Shown piece after piece: positions 1 through 5,978 of a DNA stretch of 7,041 bases. How positions within the stretch are numbered: position 1 is the stretch's first letter; each line of letters begins with the position of its first letter. The notes below the pieces were generated by a model. That model did no database searches. It saw nothing but the letters and a program-made list of their open reading frames with translations, and was not told where the DNA came from. A program made the translations under genes and the position numbers. The stretch comes from Anaerolineae bacterium (GTDB taxonomy: Bacteria > Chloroflexota > Anaerolineae > DUEN01): positions 1-7,041 of the forward strand of contig JAGHDS010000092.1 in assembly GCA_021159845.1 (NCBI GenBank), given 5' to 3'.

Positions 1-2062
1 ACCGATAGCCGACGAAGACGCCTTCCCCATAGAAGACTTGCCCCAGCTCGCCAGGATAATTGATGTACGCCGGGTTATCCTCCAACCGCTTCGGGAAGGT
101 CGTCGGCAGTCGGCCGGACGGGTTCACATCCCCGAAGAGCACGTCGGCGATGGCGTTACCGCATTCCTGACCGGGGAACCACGCCTCCAGCACCGCCGGG
201 ACCTTGTCCAGCCAGGGCATACTCACCGGCGCTCCACTCTGTAGGACGACGACCGTGTTCGGGTTCGCCGCGACGACCTTCTCCACCAGCTCATTCTGGC
301 GGCCGGGCAACTCGATATCAGTGCGATCGAACCCCTCACTTTCCCACTCTTCGTTCGTGCCGACGAACAGCAGGGCCACATCCGATTCGGCCGCGAGCCG
401 AACGGCGCGCTCGATCGGATCGCCCACCACCGGCGGCAGGCACCCCACGATCAGCCCCCCCGGGGCTCTGGGTTCCTGCTTGCTGTACTCGATCACGATC
501 TCGTAGACGCGCCCGGCCTCCAGGTCCACCTGCCCCACCTTCTCCTGGCTCCCCAGGCCAAAGAAAGCCTCGCCAGGCTGCTGCTCCGTCCAGTTATCCA
601 CGACCTCCTGTCCGTCGATGTAAAGACGGCTGAGCCCGGCACTGATCAAGCTGAAAGTATAGGCCCCGGACTCTGGCACCCTCAGCACGCCCCGCAGCCG
701 GGCGGAGAACCGCTGAGTATCGACCTCCGGGGCGAAATCGCCCACCCAGAAGAACCGCAGATGGCGCGCCACCAGCGTCTTGACAGGAGCACCCGACAGA
801 TCCAGGTTGTTGAAGTACTCACAAGTCAACCCCGGCCCCTCACCCTCGACAGGCATCAGCCATTCGGCATTGAGGACGGGTGTCCCCTTATGATTCGTGC
901 ACCCCTGCTCATAGCGAACCTGGATCGCGTCCCCGCACCGATTCTGAATCCCCTCCAGGGGAGAGACGGCGTAATGGGGATTCACCCGGGCGCTACCGCC
1001 TCCCATGATGCGGGCAACGGCGGCGTTCGGCCCGATGACGGCAACGGACTTGATTTCCCCTTCGGCCAGCGGCAGGACGCCGCCCTGATTCTTCAGGAGG
1101 ATGATCCCCTCACCGGCCGCCTCACGAATCAGCGCCCGGTGCTCCGGCTTATCCACTCCCCTCTCCGGCTCCTCCGGATGCTCCAAGGCACCCGATTGGA
1201 TGAGGATACGCAGCAGGCGTCTAGCTTTGTCATCGACCACGGATTCCTCAACCAGGCCGTCCTTAACCGCCTGAGCCAGCTTCGGCCCGAAGAACACGGG
1301 CGGACCAGGCATTTCCAGATCCAGCCCAGCCTTAGCCGCTTCCACCGTGCTCTTGGTCGCCGTCCAATCGGAGATCACGATGCCCTGGAACTTCCACTCC
1401 TTCTTCAGTATCTCCGTCAACAGGTAGGCGTTCTCACAACAGTAGGTACCGTTGAGCCTGTTGTACGCCCCCATCACCGCCCAGACGCCCGCTTCCTTCA
1501 CCCCGGCCTCAAAGGGGGGCAAATAGATCTCCCTCAAGGCGCGCTCCCGGACCTCAGAGCTGATGGTCGTCCGCTCGAACTCCGAGTCATTGCAGACGAA
1601 GTGCTTAATACACGCCCCCACCCCCTGGCTCTGGACGCCCTGGATGTAGGCCACCGCCATCCGGGATGTGAGATACGGATCCTCCGAGTAGCATTCGAAG
1701 CTGCGCCCCCCCAGCGGCGACCGATGGATGTTAACGGTTGGAGCGAGCAGGACGTGGGCACTCTTCGTCTTCACCTCCTCGCCCAGGGCAACGCCAATCC
1801 GCTGGATGAGCTCGGGGTTCCAGGTAGCCGCCAGGGCCACGCCAGCGGGGAAGCAAGCTGACGTCACGCCACCATGCCACTGAGCGCCACGCGCCCCGTT
1901 GGGCCCATCGGTCATCTTAAACGGCGGGATGCCAAGCCGTTCGACGCCGGTGTTGTGCCACATATCGGAGCCGGCGGTCATGGCCGCCTTCTCCTCCAGC
2001 GTCATCTGTGCTAACAATTCGTCGATCCGCTTCTCCACGGATTCCGATGTTCCTACAGACAC
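1..2062 (-). CDS. GH3 beta-glucosidase with PA14 insert, 3' end cut by window edge
   Basis: Retaining glycoside hydrolase family 3 enzyme, most likely a beta-glucosidase releasing non-reducing beta-D-glucose from oligosaccharides or glycosylated aglycones. An open frame of 687 codons runs from a GTG start to the window edge. Seen in order: N-terminal barrel (about residues 10-300) with substrate-binding motif DGPNGARG (D52), KHF (K153-H154), MGAYNRLNGTYC and the nucleophile motif VISDW (D232); start of the C-terminal sandwich near 308 (LLKNQGGVLPL); a PA14 domain at about 410-540 (from CEYFNN through YTFSLISAG and LYIDGQEVVDNW); then EEWESEGFDR, whose E576 is the likely acid/base by analogy with PA14-type GH3 enzymes such as Kluyveromyces BglI. 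The last residues, EGVFVGYR, normally precede the fibronectin III-like domain, so roughly 130-160 residues lie outside. The GTG start is chosen because a GGAGGTG site lies at the right distance. No signal peptide is visible, so a cytoplasmic enzyme is inferred. PA14 inserts usually shape the active-site rim and limit chain length, favouring small glucosides. The exact sugar specificity is not readable from sequence. Confidence 0.95.
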   Translation of the reverse strand, partial: MSVGTSESVEKRIDELLAQMTLEEKAAMTAGSDMWHNTGVERLGIPPFKMTDGPNGARGAQWHGGVTSACFPAGVALAATWNPELIQRIGVALGEEVKTKSAHVLLAPTVNIHRSPLGGRSFECYSEDPYLTSRMAVAYIQGVQSQGVGACIKHFVCNDSEFERTTISSEVRERALREIYLPPFEAGVKEAGVWAVMGAYNRLNGTYCCENAYLLTEILKKEWKFQGIVISDWTATKSTVEAAKAGLDLEMPGPPVFFGPKLAQAVKDGLVEESVVDDKARRLLRILIQSGALEHPEEPERGVDKPEHRALIREAAGEGIILLKNQGGVLPLAEGEIKSVAVIGPNAAVARIMGGGSARVNPHYAVSPLEGIQNRCGDAIQVRYEQGCTNHKGTPVLNAEWLMPVEGEGPGLTCEYFNNLDLSGAPVKTLVARHLRFFWVGDFAPEVDTQRFSARLRGVLRVPESGAYTFSLISAGLSRLYIDGQEVVDNWTEQQPGEAFFGLGSQEKVGQVDLEAGRVYEIVIEYSKQEPRAPGGLIVGCLPPVVGDPIERAVRLAAESDVALLFVGTNEEWESEGFDRTDIELPGRQNELVEKVVAANPNTVVVLQSGAPVSMPWLDKVPAVLEAWFPGQECGNAIADVLFGDVNPSGRLPTTFPKRLEDNPAYINYPGELGQVFYGEGVFVGYR

Positions 2063-2073
2063 AGATCACCTCC
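2063..2073 (-). promoter_or_regulatory. Ribosome binding site of the GH3 gene
   Basis: Read on the minus strand this is GGAGGTGATCT immediately before GTG, giving a strong Shine-Dalgarno core with 6 nt between GGAGG and the start codon. It decides for the GTG at 2062 as the start over the in-frame GTG eight codons later, which lacks a comparable site. Confidence 0.8.
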
Positions 2074-2097
2074 TCAATAACCATCCTGACGAGCAAA

Positions 2098-2130
2098 GAA
2101 TGGCCAGCGGTCGAAAGACGCTGGCCATTC
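2098..2130 (-). terminator. Intercistronic hairpin between the small ORF and the GH3 gene
   Basis: A perfect inverted repeat: 12-bp arms at 2098-2109 and 2119-2130 (arm GAATGGCCAGCG) around a 9-nt loop. It begins 6 nt after the stop codon of the 69-residue protein and ends about 25 nt before the GH3 ribosome binding site. On the minus strand the stem is followed by only TTTGCTCG, a short U-run, so it could be a weak or partial intrinsic terminator, or a stem that stabilises or separates messages within one operon. On the plus strand no T-run follows, and no plus-strand gene needs it. The structure is certain at sequence level; its role is inferred. Confidence 0.55.
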
Positions 2131-2136
2131 CCCATA

Positions 2137-2346
2137 CTATAGCTTTCGCAGGTCCTCATCCACAGCCTTCAACTTCTCCTGGCTGATGCCAGCTTCCGGG
2201 AAGGCCGCGATCGACCGTAACGAGTAGTACAACACCATGTTGATGCGCGGATCGTTGGCTCGATCGCCGAAGTGCTTTTGCAGCACCGCCCGCGCCCGCT
2301 CATCCGCCAGTAAGTCCTTCAAGGTCGAGTCAACTGAAAATCCCAT
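2137..2346 (-). CDS. Small helical protein of 69 residues, unknown function
   Basis: Not assignable to a named gene. The protein is short, charged and soluble, with three likely helices: about residues 7-26 (from TLKDLLADERARAVLQKHFG), 33-48 (INMVLYYSLRSIAAFP) and 54-69 (SQEKLKAVDEDLRKL). There is no signal peptide, membrane segment or cysteine. The opening pattern, a short leader then T-hydrophobic-DLL followed by A-hydrophobic-hydrophobic-KHF, recalls DUF1858-like small helical domains. The whole resembles, from memory, a small domain found at the C-terminus of some bacterial glycosidases and esterases; neither comparison was searched. The ATG start is backed by an excellent GAGGAGG site, so it is very likely translated. 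It sits 92 bp after the SCP-2-tagged glucuronidase and before the GH3 gene, in the same direction, which suggests an accessory or partner role for one of these enzymes. That role is inference only. Confidence 0.8.
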   Translation of the reverse strand: MGFSVDSTLKDLLADERARAVLQKHFGDRANDPRINMVLYYSLRSIAAFPEAGISQEKLKAVDEDLRKL

Positions 2347-2350
2347 GCTG

Positions 2351-2360
2351 CACCTCCTCT
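2351..2360 (-). promoter_or_regulatory. Ribosome binding site of the 69-residue ORF
   Basis: Minus-strand AGAGGAGGTG lies 4 nt upstream of the ATG at 2346. The strong match is the main support that this short frame is a real gene. Confidence 0.8.
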
Positions 2361-2438
2361 ATTTTTGACCTCTGCCAAGAGCCCTATCACGGACTCATAG
2401 CCGCAAGCACGATCCAGGCCGGCCGTCCACACCTGGCA

Positions 2439-4595
2439 TCACAGCAGATCTTGCAAGAGCATAAGCGCCTTGATATCACCGGAGATCCTGATCCTCCCCG
2501 TCATCACGGCCACCATCGGGTTGATCTCCCCGCGCAACAACTTCATAGCGTCCTCCGCGCTCATGGCGATCGTCGCGGCGGCCTCCCCATCACCTTGCTC
2601 CACACGACACATCCCATCGCCGACGATCAGCCGATAGATCCCCATCTCCTTTACATCAAATTTCAGGCTCGTCGAGGCACCAGAGGCACGCTTCTCAAGC
2701 TTGTTGGCTATATGAAGCAATGCCTGGAAGAAGTCGGCCTCATCAGCCGTGGGTCTCCGTCCGATAACAGTCGCAGCGCCCGGCTGGGCCCTCACTTCCC
2801 CCCCCGACGGCACAGTCCACCGCTCGCGCAAGAAGTGTGCCGCCATCTTGGGCCGGCGATCACGGGTGAAAACGCCCTTCAGGTTAAGCCCGTCCGCCCG
2901 GCGCGTCGATTGGGGTGTCTTGAAGTCGGCGAAGTTCCACACATGCATCCCCACGACGAATGGACGCTCGGCGGCCACGTCCAGATACCGCCGCAACATC
3001 TCCACCTGATACTCCTCACTCCACATCTCCGGCGGATCGCTATGCACCCCGGCGACCGTACCCGCGCCGAACTCGGTCATGATAATGGGCCGATGCAATG
3101 CCTCGTGTAGCTCATCCAGCTCCTGCGCCAAAGCTTCCGCCGCCTCGTCCAGCCGCCCGCTCAGCGTGTACCACCCCCAATACCGATTGATACAAACCAC
3201 ATCCTGAAGCTCCAGCCACTCCGGCGGCCCTCCCATAACCCCCGCGAACGTCACCGGCCGCGTCCCATCGAGCTGCCGCGCCAGGTCGCATAACTCGGCC
3301 AGGAAGGCAGTTCCCACGTCATCACCATCCCCCTCGGCGACGCCGCCGGTGAGCCGTCGGATCATATCAGCGGGCATGGGCTCGTTAGCCACGCTCCACA
3401 TGATCACGCTGGGGTGGTTCTTATCTCGGGCGATCAGCTCCTGCAACGCCCGCTTGCTCTGAACCAGCCGAGCCCGAACGTCCGCTTCATCACCGTCGAA
3501 GAACAGGCCAACCGTGGGAGCCTCATCGATGATGAGAATTCCCTCCCGATCGGCCATCTGCATCGCCTCCTCTGAATAAGGATAATGCGACGTGCGATAG
3601 GAGTTCGCCCCCACCCATTTGAGCAGCGCATAGTCCTTCACGACAAGCGGCATGTTCAATCCGCGGCCGTGAATGGGAAAGTCCTCGTGCTTGCCAAATC
3701 CCTTCAAGAAGATGGGCTGACCGTTGAGCAAAAGCCGATCCCCATCCACCCGGATCGTACGGATGCCGACATCCAGGCGATACCGGTCGACGACGCGATC
3801 GCCATCGAGCAACAGGACGACGAGCTCGTAGAGGTAGGGGGCGTCCGGCCCCCACAGGCGCGCCTGAGGGATCCGTATCCTCGCCCGGCCGACGCCATCG
3901 GCAAAGGAGACGGCAGTTTCCACCTCGACGCCATCTCCCTGAAGGATGAGCTTCCCTACCCCGTCCCCTCCATCGCTCTTGACCACGGTGACATCCACGA
4001 TCCCGGCATCCCCTTCGATGTCGGTGAGGACGACGACATCCTCTACATAGACTTCCGGCACGCTGTAGAGGACAACTGGCCGATGCAATCCCGCGTAGGG
4101 GAAGAAGTCGAAGTTCGTGTTCGGATACCCGCGCATGAAGTCGGATACCGCACGCCCGCCCACGTTGCCAGGCGGCACGCGATCGGGCCGCAGCTCATTC
4201 TCCACGGCGATGGCGATCACATTCGGCCCATCCCAGCGCACGTGCTCGGTGATCTCGAAGGCAAAGGGTAGATGCCCTCCCTCATGTTCGCCGATCAGAG
4301 CACCGTTCACCCATACTCTCGCCGCGTAGTTCGCCGAGCCGACGCGGAGAAAGACGCGCTGCCCTCGCCACCCTCGCGGTACGTACGTCTCCTTGACATA
4401 CCAGGCCAGCCCCATGTAATCGCGGGTGTCCTGGAACTGCTCGTTCCAGCTTCCAGGAACGGCGATCATACGCGGGGCCGAGAGGCCATTGAACCACCCT
4501 TTCCGCTCGCCGGCGTTCTCCGGATCCAACTGGAACTCCCAAAACCCAGAGAGATCTAGCAAGTTGCGAATATCATTCTGCTGGGGATATAACAT
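2439..4595 (-). CDS. GH2 beta-glucuronidase fused to a C-terminal SCP-2 sterol-carrier domain
   Basis: Retaining family 2 glycosidase of 718 residues that hydrolyses beta-D-glucuronides to glucuronate and aglycone. Residues 1-600 follow the E. coli UidA plan: jelly-roll domain (about 10-180) with NFDFFPYAGLHRPV, whose D163 matches the glucuronate-contacting Asp; immunoglobulin-like domain (about 182-282); catalytic barrel (about 283-595). The acid/base is E405 in WSVANEP and the nucleophile E508 in MTEFG. Y472 and Y476 of NRYWGWY, W553 of WNFADF, R566, and the carboxylate-binding N571-x-K573 pair (LNLKGVFTRDR) are all present, which separates it from GH2 galactosidases and mannosidases. UidA has about 603 residues; here a further domain at about 615-718 reads as SCP-2 (PF02036 type): GIYRLIVGDGMCRVEQG, ATIAMSAEDAMKLLRGE, NPMVAVMTGRIRISGD, ending LMLLQDLL. 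Such domains bind lipids or sterols in a hydrophobic tunnel. No signal peptide, so cytoplasmic. The ATG start has a GAAGGAG site. The glucuronidase call is secure; the SCP-2 call is strong by pattern; its ligand is unknown. Confidence 0.95.
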   Translation of the reverse strand: MLYPQQNDIRNLLDLSGFWEFQLDPENAGERKGWFNGLSAPRMIAVPGSWNEQFQDTRDYMGLAWYVKETYVPRGWRGQRVFLRVGSANYAARVWVNGALIGEHEGGHLPFAFEITEHVRWDGPNVIAIAVENELRPDRVPPGNVGGRAVSDFMRGYPNTNFDFFPYAGLHRPVVLYSVPEVYVEDVVVLTDIEGDAGIVDVTVVKSDGGDGVGKLILQGDGVEVETAVSFADGVGRARIRIPQARLWGPDAPYLYELVVLLLDGDRVVDRYRLDVGIRTIRVDGDRLLLNGQPIFLKGFGKHEDFPIHGRGLNMPLVVKDYALLKWVGANSYRTSHYPYSEEAMQMADREGILIIDEAPTVGLFFDGDEADVRARLVQSKRALQELIARDKNHPSVIMWSVANEPMPADMIRRLTGGVAEGDGDDVGTAFLAELCDLARQLDGTRPVTFAGVMGGPPEWLELQDVVCINRYWGWYTLSGRLDEAAEALAQELDELHEALHRPIIMTEFGAGTVAGVHSDPPEMWSEEYQVEMLRRYLDVAAERPFVVGMHVWNFADFKTPQSTRRADGLNLKGVFTRDRRPKMAAHFLRERWTVPSGGEVRAQPGAATVIGRRPTADEADFFQALLHIANKLEKRASGASTSLKFDVKEMGIYRLIVGDGMCRVEQGDGEAAATIAMSAEDAMKLLRGEINPMVAVMTGRIRISGDIKALMLLQDLL

Positions 4596-4603
4596 GCCTT
4601 CAT

Positions 4604-4610
4604 CTCCTTC
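4604..4610 (-). promoter_or_regulatory. Ribosome binding site of the GH2-SCP2 gene
   Basis: Minus-strand GAAGGAG is followed by 8 nt and then the ATG at 4595. This fixes the start and agrees with the length of the GH2 N-terminal domain in homologues. Confidence 0.75.
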
Positions 4611-4633
4611 ATCCGATGTCTGTAAATAAGACG

Positions 4634-4676
4634 ATCTGGACGCGCCGGCTCCTCACTCACCCCGGCGCGTCCAGAT
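4634..4676 (-). terminator. Perfect 15-bp hairpin after the URO-D-like gene, probable terminator or attenuator
   Basis: Inverted repeat with 15-bp arms at 4634-4648 and 4662-4676 (arm ATCTGGACGCGCCGG) around a 13-nt loop, with no mismatches. It starts 12 nt past the stop codon of the URO-D-like gene. On the minus strand it is followed by CGTCTTATTTACAG, which is T-rich but not a clean U-run. The position, GC-rich base and length fit an intrinsic terminator or attenuator that closes the exporter/URO-D unit before the glucuronidase gene. The remaining roughly 25 nt to the GH2 ribosome binding site leave little room for a full promoter downstream of it, so partial read-through is plausible. Confidence 0.65.
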
Positions 4677-4688
4677 GATTTCCAGCGT

Positions 4689-5963
4689 CTAAGCCGCCGC
4701 TGCTCTCTCCGTCTCCTCCGCCGCGATCTTCGCCCATTCCCACAGCCGCTGCGGTTCGTAGCGTACGGTGGAGATGTCCTTCATGATCACTTCTACCGCA
4801 CAGCCGCGCATTTTCGCCAGCTCCTCCCGCAGGCTGCGTCGGACCGCCTCCGGGTTCCACTCATCGGCGGCCAGCACAGCCGGGTTAGGCTTGTAGGACA
4901 GAACATAGTCGCCATCCGTTTCCCGCACGGCCGTTTCCACATCGGCCCAGGGGCTGATGGAGATCTTACGCAGATTCGGGATGCTCCTGAGGATGTGGAT
5001 CTTATGGTGCAGCGGCTCACAACAGCCATAGTAGGCCAGCCCAAAGCGCTCCAGCCATCGCCGTTCGTACCGGAGAGCGAACTCCTCGTGCATCTCCGGC
5101 GACACTCCCACAAAGATCTGCGCCGTGGCGCATCCCCACAGGTCGACCGCCCGCACATGTCCCGGGTCAAAGCCGCTTCGGGGCAGCTCCGAGGTATAGC
5201 CGTAACCGCCGGAGCCCACCCGGATATTGCGGTCGTTCAGAGACAAAAGCCCCAGCCGCTCCCACTGATCCAGCCGGCTGAGGTGAGCGTCGACCAGCCG
5301 GTCCATCGCCGCGTGGACGAGCTCCGGCCGCTCGATCAGATCGACGAACACCTCCTGCACGCCCCACCAGGTGACCATCTGATCCCACGGGGCGAACCAG
5401 ACGCCGGGGACGCCCTGCCGCTCCACATCGAGTATACCGCCGAAGATATCCAGCATAACCTGGTACATGCGCTCGCTGGCCGCCGCATCGTACGTGACCA
5501 CCGGTGTCTTGATCTTCTTCAGATCGCGCTCATCCCGAATCTGGGGATGAAACCGACGAGACGCCACACCCCGGGCATCCACCCACACCCGATCCGCCAC
5601 CTCCTCAAGCCCGAAGCCGGAGTCGTGAATGGACAGCGGGGAGTAGATCTTCGGCTCGATGACCATATCGCCGGGCATATGCTCCCACTGGTAGAGCGTC
5701 CGCCGGAGCTCTACCTCCACCCCTCGCGCCCAGGGGTGATCAGCCTCCGGCTGTAGCTCGCCGTCCACGTCCATCTCGTGCCAGGGGATCTCGTTGATCC
5801 ACACCATCGGCTTCACGGGGTCGAGATCATTCAGGCGGCGCCACAGAGCCGCCCGCTCCCCCTGCACCGGCAACGCGGCGATCGCAGCCAACCGCTCTGC
5901 CAGTCGGCGGAGAACAGTCTTATCCCTCTCAGAAACCGTGTCCACAGGTGCCGTCCGATCCAT
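4689..5963 (-). CDS. URO-D/MtaA superfamily protein (methyltransferase-like, not HemE)
   Basis: A 424-residue soluble protein with the pattern of the uroporphyrinogen decarboxylase-like superfamily, which includes HemE and the cobalamin-dependent methyltransferases MtaA/MtbA/CmuA. The HemE substrate motif RQAGRY is absent; the matching N-terminal region instead reads PMVWINEIPWHEMD (52-65), so a haem role is unlikely. Further landmarks are GVWFAPWDQMVTWWG (187-201), a SPEMHEEFALRYERRW block (288-303), YYGCCEPLHHK (311-321), ISPWADVETA (336-345) and LSYKPNP (355-361). MtaA-type enzymes bind zinc through H-x-C and a second Cys about 77 residues on; here C314/C315 and C388 are spaced 73-74 residues, but His is replaced by Tyr312, so a zinc/methyl-transfer site is possible but unproven. 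Starts 15 bp after the exporter gene with a modest AGAGGG site, implying co-transcription with it. Proximity to glycosidases hints at a demethylation or methyl-transfer step on the same substrate, an inference only. The superfamily call is firm; the reaction is unknown. Confidence 0.85.
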   Translation of the reverse strand: MDRTAPVDTVSERDKTVLRRLAERLAAIAALPVQGERAALWRRLNDLDPVKPMVWINEIPWHEMDVDGELQPEADHPWARGVEVELRRTLYQWEHMPGDMVIEPKIYSPLSIHDSGFGLEEVADRVWVDARGVASRRFHPQIRDERDLKKIKTPVVTYDAAASERMYQVMLDIFGGILDVERQGVPGVWFAPWDQMVTWWGVQEVFVDLIERPELVHAAMDRLVDAHLSRLDQWERLGLLSLNDRNIRVGSGGYGYTSELPRSGFDPGHVRAVDLWGCATAQIFVGVSPEMHEEFALRYERRWLERFGLAYYGCCEPLHHKIHILRSIPNLRKISISPWADVETAVRETDGDYVLSYKPNPAVLAADEWNPEAVRRSLREELAKMRGCAVEVIMKDISTVRYEPQRLWEWAKIAAEETERAAAA

Positions 5964-5978
5964 GATGCCCTCTGACGC

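Noticed and set aside
761..1861. 366-codon open frame on the plus strand opposite the GH3 gene
   Set aside because: The minus-strand frame is an unambiguous GH3 enzyme with catalytic motifs. The plus-strand frame gives a low-complexity, Arg/His/Pro/Leu-rich product without recognisable motifs, as expected antisense to GC-rich coding DNA.
2361..2438. Possible promoter in the 92-bp gap before the small ORF
   Set aside because: No -35/-10 pair with acceptable spacing could be found on the minus strand. The small gene may simply be transcribed from upstream.
2411..2440. Imperfect inverted repeat (CCAGG/CCTGG with flanking GAT/ATC and a bulge) overlapping the GH2 stop codon
   Set aside because: The core is only 5 bp plus 3 bp across a bulge, it overlaps the stop codon, and no T-run follows on the minus strand. 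Too weak to call a terminator.
2451..5756. Several long plus-strand frames opposite the GH2 and URO-D-like genes (about 2451-3110, 3585-4271, 4995-5756)
   Set aside because: All are mirror images of well-supported minus-strand genes, lack family motifs, and are explained by GC-rich codon use.
4689..5963. Calling the URO-D-like gene hemE
   Set aside because: The RQAGRY substrate motif is absent, the protein is longer than typical HemE (about 340-360 residues), and there is no haem-gene context.
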